Of a DNA stretch of 64,000 nucleotides, positions 25,524 to 35,705 are shown piece after piece; the first letter of the stretch is position 1, and each line of letters begins with the position of its first letter. The DNA is taken from contig NZ_JAAOEO010000010.1 of NCBI RefSeq assembly GCF_011393025.1, positions 1 to 64,000 on the forward strand, in the 5' to 3' direction. This DNA is from Neobacillus terrae. GTDB taxonomy: Bacteria > Bacillota > Bacilli > Bacillales > Cytobacillaceae. Under the pieces are notes generated by a model. It saw only the letters and a list, made by a program, of their open reading frames with translations, ran no database searches and had not been told where the DNA came from. The position numbers and the translations under genes are program-made.

Positions 25524-26594
25524 ATGAAAAAAAAGAAACATGCTTCTCTGCTTGCAAGCTTAACGTTAATTATGTCTGTTTTCATTAGTGGTTGCTCTTC
25601 TTCCAGTGAAGCTAAAACAACACCCAAAAATAACAAATCCGCTCCTAAGAAGAATGAAACAGTTACACTTACGATTGGCGGATATTCCACGATAAAAGAT
25701 GAATTTGAAGCCATCTTCCCTCTTTTCCAAAAGGAATGGAAGGAAAAGACTGGACAAAATGTGGAATTCAAAGAATCTTACCAGGGTTCAGGAGCCCAGG
25801 CACGAAACATTACAAATGGCTTTGAAGCTGATATTGCGGCCCTCTCTCTTGAAGGAGACATCGATAAGATTGTCAAAGCGGGTTTAATCAATCATGATTG
25901 GAAAAATGCTCCCCATGGCGGAATTATTACAAAATCGATCGCGGCTTTCGGTGTACGTGAAGGCAACCCCAAAGGTATTAAAGACTGGTCAGATTTAACA
26001 AAACCAGGCGTTCAAGTCCTATTTCCAAATCCAAAAACCTCCGGCGGTGCAAAATGGGATGTAAATGCCATTTATGGTGCAGGACTGAAAATAGCAGAAG
26101 AAAAAACAGGTAAACAGGATCCGGCACAGGCTAAGACACTGCTAACGAAGATTTTTAAAAACGTAAAAACACTGGACAAAAGTGGGGAGGAGTCAATGGC
26201 AACGTTTGATAAAGGTGTTGGAGATGTAATCATAACCTATGAAAATGAACTGATTGACCGGATCAAATCTCAAAAGAAATATGAGGAAGTCGTACCGAAA
26301 TACACAACTGAAATTGAGAATCCAGCTGCGGTTGTTGATAAATATGCCGATAAGCATGGTACAAGAAGAGCGGCAGAAGCTTTTTTGGAGTTTTTATGGA
26401 CTCCTGAAGCACAAAAGATTTTTGCTGAAAGTGGCTTCCGTTCAGTTGATTCAGAAGTAGCAAAGTCGTTTGCGGACCAATACAAGCAGCCTGGTGGTTT
26501 ATTTGACACAAGTTATTTAGGAGGATGGGCTAAGGCCGAAAAAGATATATATGGGGAAGGCGGAGTCTGGGACAGCATAATTGCAGGTAATTGA
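25524..26594 (+). CDS. sbp: Sulfate-binding lipoprotein
   Basis: 356 residues. A lipoprotein signal ends VFISGC with C24. The mature part has Sbp signatures: TLTIGGYSTIKDEF, the sulfate-site loop YQGSGAQAR, LSLEGDIDKIVKAGL, NPKTSGGAKWDVNAIYGAG and TYENELI. Strong ribosome binding site AAAGGAG 8 bases before the ATG. In Bacillus the binding protein is usually encoded first or elsewhere; here it is last, after both permeases and the ATPase. It ends in a terminator. Confidence 0.93.
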   Translation: MKKKKHASLLASLTLIMSVFISGCSSSSEAKTTPKNNKSAPKKNETVTLTIGGYSTIKDEFEAIFPLFQKEWKEKTGQNVEFKESYQGSGAQARNITNGFEADIAALSLEGDIDKIVKAGLINHDWKNAPHGGIITKSIAAFGVREGNPKGIKDWSDLTKPGVQVLFPNPKTSGGAKWDVNAIYGAGLKIAEEKTGKQDPAQAKTLLTKIFKNVKTLDKSGEESMATFDKGVGDVIITYENELIDRIKSQKKYEEVVPKYTTEIENPAAVVDKYADKHGTRRAAEAFLEFLWTPEAQKIFAESGFRSVDSEVAKSFADQYKQPGGLFDTSYLGGWAKAEKDIYGEGGVWDSIIAGN

Positions 26595-26611
26595 ATAAGT
26601 ATAATTACAGC

Positions 26612-26648
26612 AAAAGGTCTGCCTGATTTTCAGGCTGGCCTTTTTTGC
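26612..26648 (+). terminator. Terminator of the sulfate operon
   Basis: AAAGGTCTGCCTGA pairs with TCAGGCTGGCCTTT with two mismatches, then T6. It begins 18 bases after the sbp stop. Confidence 0.85.
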
Positions 26649-26842
26649 TTATCAGAATTTTTATCCATAAATTCTGAAAGCATAAGAAAAACTAAGACAT
26701 ACACCAAAAGGACTTAGTGAATGCCAATTTTTCCTAAGAATAAGTCCCTTTCTCCTATGCTTCAATTTTTCATTTCTCCCAAGTTAAGGTATTATTCTCG
26801 GTATATAAGGGGATTTTTCAACTCATTCTTAGGAGGATTGCG

Positions 26843-28240
26843 ATGTATAATAAAGAAATAAAACCTGAAGAGGTTGTTACTATACTAAAGGAACATCAGG
26901 ACTTTTTCAAAACGAAACAAACCTTAGAATTGAATTTTCGTTTAGAGCAATTAGAAAAGCTCAGAGCCGGTATTATCCAATATGAATCAAAAATTAATGA
27001 GGCGCTTCATATTGATTTGGGAAAGCATCCATTTGAGACGTATACGTCGGAGGTGGGTTTTGTTCTCAACAGCATTGGCCATACAAAAAAGCGGCTTAGA
27101 AAATGGGCAAAGCCTAAAAATGTAAAGACACCTTTAGTGCTCTTCCCTTCCAAAAGCACTATCATGTATGAACCGTACGGGACAGCATTGATAATTGGAC
27201 CCTTCAATTATCCATTCCAGCTTTTAATTGAACCGTTAATCGGGGCGATTGCTGCAGGAAACTGTGTGGTACTAAAGCCGTCAGAGGTTGTGCCGAATGT
27301 CTCGGCTGTCATTTCCGAAATGATAGAAGCGGTGTTTGATAAATCTTATATTCAATCCGTCCAGGGCGGTGTTGAAACGACTACCTCCTTAATAAATGCG
27401 CCTTTTGATTATATATTTTTTACAGGCAGCGTACCTGTCGGAAAGATTGTTATGGAGGCTGCTGCTAAAAACCTTGTGCCGGTAACATTGGAATTAGGCG
27501 GGAAAAGCCCAGTAATCGTAGATCAAACTGCTAATATAAAGGTTGCTGCGAGCCGGATTATCTGGGGTAAGACCCTTAACTCCGGACAAACCTGTGTCGC
27601 TCCTGATTATTTATTGGTGCATGAGGATGTGAAAGAGAAACTTATCGATGAAATGAAGCAAACGATTAAACAATTTTATGGAGAAAACATTGAAAACAGT
27701 CGAGATTTTGGACGAATCGTTAGTGAAAGACATTTTAACCGTTTAAAAAGCATCCTCGATAAAGACAAGGACCTAGTTATTTTTGGAGGAACTGTGAATC
27801 CGGAGACTCGTTATATCGAACCTGCCTTAATTGAAGCATCCTGGGACTCGGCATCTATGGAGGACGAGATATTTGGACCAATCCTACCTGTAATTACATA
27901 TAGTAATTTGGATGAGGCTATTAGGTCAATTAACAAGCTCTCCAAACCGCTGGCACTTTACCTTTTTACCTCTGATAAACGTGTGGAAGAAAAGATCTTA
28001 TCGGAAATTTCCTCCGGTGGTGTGAGCATTAATGATACGGTAACTCATTTAGCAAATCCTGAATTACCGTTTGGAGGCGTTGGCTACTCAGGAATGGGCG
28101 CATATCATGGCCATTACAGCTTTAAGACTTTTTCACATGAAAAAAGTATTCTCAAAAAAAGCAGCAGAATCAATTTGACTACATTGTTCCCGCCTTACAG
28201 TGTTAAGAAATTAAATTTGATACGAAGATTGCTGAAATAA
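26843..28240 (+). CDS. Aldehyde dehydrogenase (class 3 type)
   Basis: 465 residues, the length of class 3 (YwdH-like) aldehyde dehydrogenases. GPFNYPFQLLIEPLIGAIAAGNCVVLKPSE, the NAD-site FTGSVPVGKIV, the glutamate motif LELGGKSP and the catalytic Cys in NSGQTCVAPDY are present, together with EEIFGPILPV-like EDEIFGPILPV. The C-terminus has a basic, hydrophobic tail, often membrane-associated in this class. AGGAGG lies 6-7 bases before the ATG. Probably oxidises medium- or long-chain aldehydes. Confidence 0.93.
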   Translation: MYNKEIKPEEVVTILKEHQDFFKTKQTLELNFRLEQLEKLRAGIIQYESKINEALHIDLGKHPFETYTSEVGFVLNSIGHTKKRLRKWAKPKNVKTPLVLFPSKSTIMYEPYGTALIIGPFNYPFQLLIEPLIGAIAAGNCVVLKPSEVVPNVSAVISEMIEAVFDKSYIQSVQGGVETTTSLINAPFDYIFFTGSVPVGKIVMEAAAKNLVPVTLELGGKSPVIVDQTANIKVAASRIIWGKTLNSGQTCVAPDYLLVHEDVKEKLIDEMKQTIKQFYGENIENSRDFGRIVSERHFNRLKSILDKDKDLVIFGGTVNPETRYIEPALIEASWDSASMEDEIFGPILPVITYSNLDEAIRSINKLSKPLALYLFTSDKRVEEKILSEISSGGVSINDTVTHLANPELPFGGVGYSGMGAYHGHYSFKTFSHEKSILKKSSRINLTTLFPPYSVKKLNLIRRLLK

Positions 28241-28308
28241 AACGATCAGATTTACAGACAGCATCAAAAAGGGCTAATACCTAGATGGTTCTGTTACCTT
28301 TCACAAAT

Positions 28309-28467
28309 TTAAAAAATGTAAGGCAAATAGAAATCCTTCACAACAAAATCTCTTTCAATACTAGATAATGTATTGACTTTACTGATCACCCTTTTAAAAG
28401 TTGTGAGTGTCCTTTTCGCATCTGTGTAAAAACCCCCTGAAAGACTAATTTTCTTAACCATTGCCAT
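28309..28467 (-). CDS. Small basic protein of 52 residues
   Basis: A short frame, MAMVKKISLSGGFYTDAKRTL to KDFYLPYIF, preceded by GGGGGG 4 bases before the first ATG and 10 before a second in-frame ATG. Composition is protein-like and basic. I do not recognise the family. It lies just downstream of another small gene on the same strand (28524-28817), with which it could form a two-gene unit. Confidence 0.45.
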   Translation of the reverse strand: MAMVKKISLSGGFYTDAKRTLTTFKRVISKVNTLSSIERDFVVKDFYLPYIF

Positions 28468-28523
28468 TCATCCCCCCAAAAAGAAGAATTAGAATAACAC
28501 TTAAACTAGGCTGACACGTTAGC

Positions 28524-28817
28524 TCAATAACAATTTAATTTATCGTTTAAAAAACCTTTAAAACGTTGCCGTACTTCCTTGTCTTTTAGCAATTTTCTAA
28601 CCATCTTTCTCGATGAAAAATATTCCCTAATTTCTTTATCTTGTTCTATCACTTTAAGTAAAGATGGTTGAGAAATCACTAATTGTTGGAACCAATATTT
28701 TTCTTTAACTAAATTTATATTAATTTCAGTCTTTTCTTCTTTTGAAAGGGTGAGGTAATTAACATAAGAAAAAAAATCTTTAATTATTGCCCAAATTGCT
28801 TCTTCGTTTGTCTTCAT
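28524..28817 (-). CDS. Small protein of unknown function
   Basis: 97 residues, mostly predicted alpha-helical and charged, with no membrane segment and no recognised domain (MKTNEEAIWAIIKDFFSYVNY; KDKEVRQRFKGFLNDKL). GAGGGAAG lies 5 bases before the ATG, which supports it as a real gene. A second small frame follows 56 bases downstream. Confidence 0.6.
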   Translation of the reverse strand: MKTNEEAIWAIIKDFFSYVNYLTLSKEEKTEININLVKEKYWFQQLVISQPSLLKVIEQDKEIREYFSSRKMVRKLLKDKEVRQRFKGFLNDKLNCY

Positions 28818-28937
28818 TTACTTCCCTCATTTATATTTTGGTTTTTTACCTAACACTAACCTCCTCGGTTTTAATAAGGAAATTCAAGAAAAAAGGTCAC
28901 AAATCCTTCAAAGTAAAAATGTTTTATAATGCTTCTA

Positions 28938-28977
28938 AAAAATAAAGGACCAAATCGTTGCCATAGCAATTTGGTCC
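28938..28977 (-). terminator. Terminator of the nickel/cobalt transporter gene
   Basis: GGACCAAAT and ATTTGGTCC pair perfectly; on the minus strand the stem is followed by TTTATTTTTT. It lies about 80 bases after the stop codon. Confidence 0.85.
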
Positions 28978-29054
28978 ACAAAACCATTTACATTTTCAAA
29001 TCCGAAACAGTTACGGAACACCGCCCCTTTTTTAATAACTGACGACTCTTTTGG

Positions 29055-30086
29055 TCACTTTATTGCATTCTGACTCCAGCGTTCTTCAATTTTAAATACC
29101 TTCCATACTACATAAGACAAGAGCCAGGAAAATAAAAATAAAGCAACTAAAAAATAACCCATCCAACTGATTTCAAGGTTTTGAATCCACTGCCATCCCC
29201 CACTGGTAAGATTCATCTTTTCAGAGAAAACCTGGGCAAGTTCTATCATGCCTATTAACAGAGCCGCCATAACAGATAAAGAGGTAACGGTTAAATTATA
29301 GTAAACCTTGCGCAATGGTGTAGAAAAAGCCCATTTATAAGCATTGGTCATAAACACACCATCAGCTGTATCCATTAAGCTCATTCCTGCAGCAAAAAGA
29401 ATAGGCAATGAAAGTATACCAACTAACGGTAAAGCATTTTTGGCTGCACCAGCGGATATTGCCAGTAATGCAACTTCGCTTGCTGTGTCAAACCCAAGAC
29501 CAAATAAAAAGCCTAGTGGATAAACATGCCAGCTTTTATTGATAAACCGAAATAAAGGTCCGGCAAAGCGGGCAACAAAGCCTCTGTTTAATAAAAGCTC
29601 CTCTACCTCTTCTTCATTGTATGTTCCTTTACGCATTCTAAGAAAAACCTTTTGTAAGTCAACTAGAATAACAGCATTCAAGATCCCAATAAATACTAGG
29701 AAACAGCCCGAAACAATCGTTCCGATCTCGCCGCCCATTTCCTGCCATTGCGGCATCTCTCTTTGTGCCCAATGCACAGAAAATGCAAGTACTACTGCCA
29801 TGATAAAAACAACACTTGAATGCCCTAATGAGAAAAAGAATCCTACACCAATTGGGTTTTTCTTTTGCTGAACGAGTTTTCTAACCGTATTATCAATAGC
29901 AGCAATATGATCGGCATCAAATGCATGCCTTAATCCGAGGGTGTAAGATAGAAAAGCCATTCCCAGCAGTAAAGAATGATTTTTTGCACCCATTAATAAA
30001 AATGAAATTCCAACTATGTGTAAAAACAGAACAACTAAGCCGTACGGGACCCAGTTTATCTTTAAAATCCTTCTAATTTTTTGCAA
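29055..30086 (-). CDS. NixA/HoxN-family nickel/cobalt transporter
   Basis: 343 residues with eight membrane helices. The helix-2 signature RHAFDADHIAAIDNTVRK (HAX4DH) that binds the metal is intact, as is LGFDTASEVALLAI in the later helix. It is a secondary permease importing Ni(II) and/or Co(II); the ion cannot be told. TTG start 4-5 bases after AGGAGGA. No nickel enzyme is encoded nearby, so the partner (urease, cobalamin synthesis or another) lies elsewhere. Confidence 0.93.
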   Translation of the reverse strand: MQKIRRILKINWVPYGLVVLFLHIVGISFLLMGAKNHSLLLGMAFLSYTLGLRHAFDADHIAAIDNTVRKLVQQKKNPIGVGFFFSLGHSSVVFIMAVVLAFSVHWAQREMPQWQEMGGEIGTIVSGCFLVFIGILNAVILVDLQKVFLRMRKGTYNEEEVEELLLNRGFVARFAGPLFRFINKSWHVYPLGFLFGLGFDTASEVALLAISAGAAKNALPLVGILSLPILFAAGMSLMDTADGVFMTNAYKWAFSTPLRKVYYNLTVTSLSVMAALLIGMIELAQVFSEKMNLTSGGWQWIQNLEISWMGYFLVALFLFSWLLSYVVWKVFKIEERWSQNAIK

Positions 30087-30351
30087 ACTAATTCCTCCTG
30101 CTAGCTTTTCACTTTTATAATCATAACAATTTTACCATCCAAATAAAAACCTTTTTTTAAAGTGTAAGAGTACCAAGAATGTTCATGATTAAAAGGAGAT
30201 GAAACCTTTTTTAAAAATGGCAAATATCGCGTTAGTGTCCCTTTAATCCCACTATCTACCTTATGTGATAACTATATCAATATAGTATAATATTTTTGGT
30301 AATACATTATTTTACAAATACAATTTAATAGTTTTTAGAGGGGATAGATGA

Positions 30352-33268
30352 ATGGTCAATAAATTACGAAAGATGGTGTACCCATTCTCGTTTGGATTCC
30401 TCTGCGCCGGCCTATATTCTGCCTTGTATTCACCTAGTGCAGAAGCCGCGGATAATCCTCCTTGGGTTAGCCCTATTGCTGTTTCCCCTTTGGCTAGTGA
30501 TGGATCAACAGTTTCAAAAGATGTACAAATTTCCGTTACAGCTGGAGATGACACAGGTGTTTCAAAAGTTGAATTTTATAGCGCCAATGGCGGATATTTA
30601 ATTGGAACAAGGACCTCATCACCATTTACAATAAAATGGTCGACCGACCCTTGGGTTCCTGATGGCGAACAGACGATAAGAGTCATTGCCTATGATAAGT
30701 CTGGGCAAAGAGCTGGAGCGTCTCGTAAAGTTTATATTCAAAATGACAAAACAGCACCTTCTGCTCCATCTAATTTGCAGACAACGGGGAAAGCTGCAAA
30801 TAGTATTTCCCTAGAATGGACTGCTGCGAAGGATAATGTTGGTGTTGTGGTTTACGAGATTTATCATGATCAGGTTTTAGTGGGCAGCTCGACAGGTACA
30901 AGCTTTACTCTTAAGGATTTAAATCCTGGAACAACCTATCAATTGTCGGTTAAGGCAAAGGACCGGGCCGGGAACCTTTCTGCTGTAAGCAATATCCTTA
31001 ATGAATCGACTTCACCTACAGTACAAGATTTACCACCAACTTGAGCCCTATTGAGGTTTCTCCACTGGATTATGATGGAGAATCAGTTGGTGGAAATGTA
31101 AAACTTTCAGTGAATGCCACTGATGATTCAGGGATTTCAAAGGTCGATTTTTACAGTGCTAATGGTGGATATCTTATTGGAACAAAAACTTCAGAACCAT
31201 TTACAATCACCTGGTCTACAGATCCATGGGTTCCGGATGGTGAACAAATTGTAAAAGCGATTGCCTATGATAAATTGGGACAAAAAACTGAATCGTCGCG
31301 TAAAGTTTACATTCAAAATGATAAAGCAGCACCTTCGACTCCTGCTAATTTACGCATGACAGGAAAAACCGATCAGACTATTTCCCTGGCATGGGATAAC
31401 GCAAAAGATAATACAGGGGTTATCGAGTATGAAGTTTATAACGGCCTGGTACGTATTGGTACATCAGCAACCGATTCAATAACTTTAAAAGATCTCAATC
31501 CTGGAAAGACTTTTAGCTTATCAGTAAAAGCAAGAGATCGCGGTTGGAATTTTTCAGGAGCAAGCAATTCTTTAAAAGTAACTACTGATGCATCCATTGA
31601 TACCATCGCTCCTTCTTCTCCAGCCAATCTAACTGTATCCGCATTTACAGATACAGCCATGAAACTGAATGGGATGCAGTAAAGGATAATTATGATAACA
31701 TCAGCCCAAATATTACCTATCAGATTTATAATGGTGACACACTTTTAGCAAACACTTCAATGCTTCGGACTACTATTAATAAATTAAATCCGAACACAAA
31801 CTATAACTTAAGTGTTAAGGCAAAAGATGCTGCTGGGAACCTTTCCGAAGCTAGTCCAGCAGTAAATGCTACAACAGGAGCTCCGGATACGAAAGCACCT
31901 GAGGCACCCTTAATAATCTCTCCGGAAAACTCGGATAAAACCATTACGTTAAAATGGAGTGAGCCTATCGATAATTACGGTGTTACGAGCTATGAAATAT
32001 ACCAAGATGATGTAAAAATTACTGAAACAACAAGCCCTAATTTTGTAGTTGGCGGACTTGAGCCGAATACTGATCATACCTTTTACGTTACCGCTAAGGA
32101 TGGAAAAGGCAATGTTTCGCCGGCAAGTAATGAACTTAAAGTGTCTACCGGTTCACTCCCATTCACTCCACCGAGTCATGTAGTAGCAGGTTATTATGCA
32201 GGCTGGTCAACTTATAGTGGCTCACAAGTTTCGGACATTGACGCGTCAAAGCTAACGCAAATTAACTATGCTTTTGCTAATATCGGCGATGACTTGAAGA
32301 TGCAGGTTGGAGATCCTTATGCTGATATTCAAAAAGCATTCCCTGGTGATTCATCCTCCGATGCGTTTAAAGGTAATTTCAATCAATTAAAAAAGCTTAA
32401 GCAAAAATTCCCTCATCTTAAAACAGTTATTTCAGTTGGAGGCTGGGGATGGTCGGATAAGTTTTCCGACGCGGCTTTGACAGATACTTCACGTTCCGTA
32501 TTTGCCGATAGTGTCGTAAGGTTCCTTGTAACCTATGGCTTTGACGGAGTTGACTTCGACTGGGAATATCCAGTTGGCGGTGGATTAAAAACAAATGTAA
32601 ATCGGTCGGTAGATGCTAAGAACTATGCTCTTCTGCTTCAAAAAGTGCGCGAAAAACTGAATGCGCAGCATGCTCTTGATGGTAAACAATATTCCATTTC
32701 GATTGCAGCAGGTGCTTCTGCTGATTTTGCTCAAAACGCTCATTTAGATCAAATAAGTAAAAACGTTGATTATGTTCAGCTAATGACGTATGATATGCGA
32801 GGCCCTTGGGACAAAACAACCGGTTTCAACGCTCCATTAAACACGAACACGGCTGAACCGGCAAATGCGCCAAACGTTTCACAGTCTGTACAATTATTTT
32901 TAGACAATGGAGTCCCTGCTTCAAAGCTCGTTATGGGAGTTCCGTTTTACGGCTATGAATTTAAATCCGTCGAGGATGCCAACAATGGATTACACCAATC
33001 TTATACTGGCGCCGTCTTTTCAGACAGCTATGGTGATTTAGAAAGAGACTATATTAATAAAAATGGATATATACGCAGCTGGGATTCCGAATCTCAGGTT
33101 CCATATTTATGGAATGGTTCTAGGTTTATCACCTATGATGATGCTGAGTCGATGAAGCTAAAGTCAAATTTTATAAAATCAAAAGGGTTAGCTGGAGCAA
33201 TGATTTGGGAGATTAGTCAGGATCCTAATGAAACTTTGCTGAACCAGGTAGCAACGGATTTAAAATAA
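30352..33268 (+). pseudogene. Multidomain secreted GH18 chitinase, two frameshifts
   Basis: Three frames in sequence make one gene of about 970 codons. Order: signal peptide (to AEA, about residue 32), Ig-like domain 1 and FN3 domain 1, a frameshift near 31036, Ig-like 2 and FN3 2, a third FN3 broken by a one-base loss near 31665 (AAACTGAATGGG for CTGGAATGGG), a fourth FN3, then a GH18 catalytic domain from about 32170. The catalytic DGVDFDWEYP (DxxDxDxE) is intact and KTVISVGGWGWSDKF is the substrate-binding strand. The two Ig-FN3 units are closely similar, each with SANGGYLIGT and STDPWVPDGEQ, so they arose by duplication. As written, the catalytic domain is not secreted in frame. A sequencing error at either site is possible. 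Confidence 0.85.
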
Positions 33269-33273
33269 GTAAT

Positions 33274-33302
33274 AGAGGAGCCAAATTGGCTCCTCTTTGT
33301 TT
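33274..33302 (+). terminator. Terminator of the chitinase gene
   Basis: AGAGGAGCCAA and TTGGCTCCTCT form a perfect 11-bp stem, followed by TTGTTT. It begins just after the stop codon. Confidence 0.85.
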
Positions 33303-33463
33303 ATAATGAATATACGAGGATCTCTTAAAAGAGAGAAAAAATCCCTTCCAGTGATGGGCGGGGCCTCTAGGACAAATATTTTGTGCTGCCTTACTAAATG
33401 TCCGATAGACCGGTCATATACGATATCCGTTAAATCGAGTCTCAAATAAAAGAGTGATTTAAA

Positions 33464-33877
33464 ATGACATTTATTCATTTTCGTTCTGGAAACTTACGGA
33501 TTATCTACATATTAGCAGTATTTATAAGCATTTTATTAGGACTTGCCTCCCGTAAATACAGCTATCTCCTCCCTCAATTTCTCGCGGAGAACGCCGGTGA
33601 TGCCATTTGGGCAATGATGGTCTATTTTGGTTTCCGATTCCTCCTAGTAAAGAAAAGCCTAAACTTGTCTGTCCTGCTCATTTTTCTGTTCAGCTTTGGA
33701 ATCGAATTCAGTCAGATGTATCAGGGAAACTGGATAAATCAGCTTAGAGGCAACATAATTGGTGGATTGGTCCTGGGGCGAGGATTTCTTACTGCTGATC
33801 TCTTTCGATATACCGCCGGGATTATTTTGGCTGCCGTTTTAGACAAGATCCTTCGAACATTTAAAGTATGTAATTAG
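33464..33877 (+). CDS. DUF2809-family membrane protein
   Basis: 137 residues with four membrane segments. GDAIWAMMVYFGFRFLL, FGIEFSQMYQGNWINQLRGN and the GIILAAVLDK end match the DUF2809 family of small integral membrane proteins with no known function. The ribosome binding site is weak (AGAGTGA). It converges with an acetyltransferase gene that ends 4 bases inside it. Confidence 0.8.
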   Translation: MTFIHFRSGNLRIIYILAVFISILLGLASRKYSYLLPQFLAENAGDAIWAMMVYFGFRFLLVKKSLNLSVLLIFLFSFGIEFSQMYQGNWINQLRGNIIGGLVLGRGFLTADLFRYTAGIILAAVLDKILRTFKVCN

Positions 33878-34278
33878 TATAAAAGTCTTTCCATTCCTGG
33901 ACCATCAGCAGGTCTCTCCTGAAAGCCATGTTTTTTATAAAATTCTGCTTTTCCTTTTGCACTAGTAAGCTGTACCCACTTTATCCCGCTCGATTTGCAT
34001 TTTTCAATAAGAAGGTTTAGCACTTTGCTCCCTATTCCTCTTTTTTGATAATCCGGATGAATAATTAAATCTCCAATAAATGTTTGATAGATTCCATCTG
34101 ATACAATTCGTCCAAAACCAATTAATTTTTTAGAATCATAAACAGAAACCAGGTACCAGCTCTTGTTAATTGATATAAACAAATCATCCTGTGTAAATCC
34201 GTAACGGGCATTCCAGCCTGTAGTTTCATATAATTGATAAAACTCCTCTTTGGTTGGGATTACATTTTTATATTCCAT
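33874..34278 (-). CDS. GNAT family N-acetyltransferase
   Basis: 134 residues. Motif A is IGDLIIHPDYQKRGIGSKVLNLLI (QxxGIG), and FYKKHGFQERPADGPGM is the typical C-terminal part. I chose ATG at 34278 because AGAGAGGA lies 7-10 bases upstream; a longer frame from 34335 overlaps the nitroreductase gene. It follows the nitroreductase pseudogene by 16 bases on the same strand, so they were probably one transcript. Confidence 0.85.
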   Translation of the reverse strand: MEYKNVIPTKEEFYQLYETTGWNARYGFTQDDLFISINKSWYLVSVYDSKKLIGFGRIVSDGIYQTFIGDLIIHPDYQKRGIGSKVLNLLIEKCKSSGIKWVQLTSAKGKAEFYKKHGFQERPADGPGMERLLY

Positions 34279-34294
34279 TTGTAACTTTCCTCTC

Positions 34295-35143
34295 TTAACA
34301 AACTCGCCAACTAACGATATATTCCATTTGTTCATTTGGAAGAGCTAATTCAGGAATATCCATTATCCAATTACCGCTGATATTTAACTCAGTATATGCC
34401 GTATCAAATTGGCACATCGCAATTCCCATATCCAGAAGCTGCATTTCATAACCTAATTTAGAGCTATAGTTAGGTATATGCTCGATGTAAAAATGACATG
34501 TTTTCCGGTCCTCTGATAATACAAGTCTCCAAGGCTGCTTATTGGATGCAGAAGGCCCGAGTCTGACCATTTCAATAGGACCTTCCAGTTGACCAGCATT
34601 TTCATTTTTTAAGTGTGTTTTAAATTCAGTATTAAAAAATAGCTTATCCCAGGATTTTTTATTATCTGCTTTTACAACGACACGGACAGCTTTATCGAAC
34701 AACCGCTGTTTTTCTTTTGGGTAGCCTATTGGTGTGATACATGGTATGAATTCTCCGTAGTTTATGGTAATTTCCTTCTCAAACGAATTTCGGTCAAACG
34801 TGCCTCCCATCCAACAGGTTCCCATTCCTAAACCCACTGCAAATAAAACTAACTTGTGGAAATTGTAAGCAAACTCCACTAGGGAATACTTATCATTTTC
34901 GGTAATGCCAACCAAATACGCTCTTGGATTTTCAATAAATCCATAGGTGTCTAATTTTATTCCTTAAACGGTTACATTATTATTGACCTGCACAAGTTCA
35001 ACCCGGCCTTTTCTTCCAAAAGGACCAATGAAATTCGCTTCCCTTTCTATGTAATCCTTAATTAATTGCAAATGCGTTTCTGAAATATTTTGAGAATCAT
35101 ATGTTCTTATGGATTGGCGTCTTCTCATAATCTCGATGCTCAC
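34295..35143 (-). pseudogene. Nitroreductase-family gene with an internal stop
   Basis: The gene starts at GTG 35143, 7-8 bases after AGGA, and reads MSIEIMRRRQSIRTYDSQNIS, the FMN-binding N-terminus of nitroreductases. At 34966-34964 an in-frame TAA follows VNNNVTV. The same frame then continues without another shift: GIKLDTYGFIENPRAYLVGIT, LGMGTCWMGGTFDR, GPSASNKQPWR and so on to the normal end. One nonsense change therefore breaks an otherwise complete gene of about 282 codons. The 3' part (206 residues) could be translated alone, but without the FMN-binding arginines. Confidence 0.8.
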
Positions 35144-35257
35144 AGTAATCTTCCTATTCTATTTAGGTTCTATAAGTACTTGTCTCGCAAAAGTTCTTCA
35201 GAATGCCGCCGTGGCTGTGATTGATTTTTACCTTGAAAATAAGATTTCTTCCAATAT

Positions 35258-35689
35258 TTAAGCACCTTTACTTCGCTCATTGCTAACATAGGTTCCACCT
35301 AATAGATCATGAATACCTCTTTTATCTGCTCTGAATATAATCATAAAGACACTGACCAAACTTGAAATACCTACTGTTAAACAAACCAACAAAAACTTAC
35401 CTACAACTTCTCTAAGTAACATATTTTTAAAAGTTAATTCCCCATTATCCAAGCGTTTTACTTTTATTTTCATAATGCGTTTCCCAATAATATAGCCACT
35501 CCAAAGGAGCGGTACAAACGTTAAGTACAAGGTATAAATAATTTGCCAGGTCCAGCCCTTAACCCACTCATAAAAGTCTTTTTCCCCGTTTAACAAGAAA
35601 AGCACTGCGGATATAGGAATGGTGAGAATAAACCAATCTAAAAGGTCGGCTAAAAACCTGATACCAAAACCTGCTGGCTTTCTATCCAT
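35258..35689 (-). CDS. RDD-family membrane protein
   Basis: 143 residues with three membrane segments. The family signature is present: GFGIRFLADLLDWFILTIPI with Arg-Asp-Asp-like residues in the first helix, then GYIIGKRIMKIKVKRLDNG and DKRGIHDLLGGTYV. I chose ATG at 35689 because AGGGAG lies 8 bases upstream. Function of RDD proteins is unclear; some have been proposed to exchange ions. It lies 16 bases after the LURP-one-like gene on the same strand, probably an operon. Confidence 0.85.
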   Translation of the reverse strand: MDRKPAGFGIRFLADLLDWFILTIPISAVLFLLNGEKDFYEWVKGWTWQIIYTLYLTFVPLLWSGYIIGKRIMKIKVKRLDNGELTFKNMLLREVVGKFLLVCLTVGISSLVSVFMIIFRADKRGIHDLLGGTYVSNERSKGA

Positions 35690-35705
35690 AATATCATCTC
35701 CCTTT

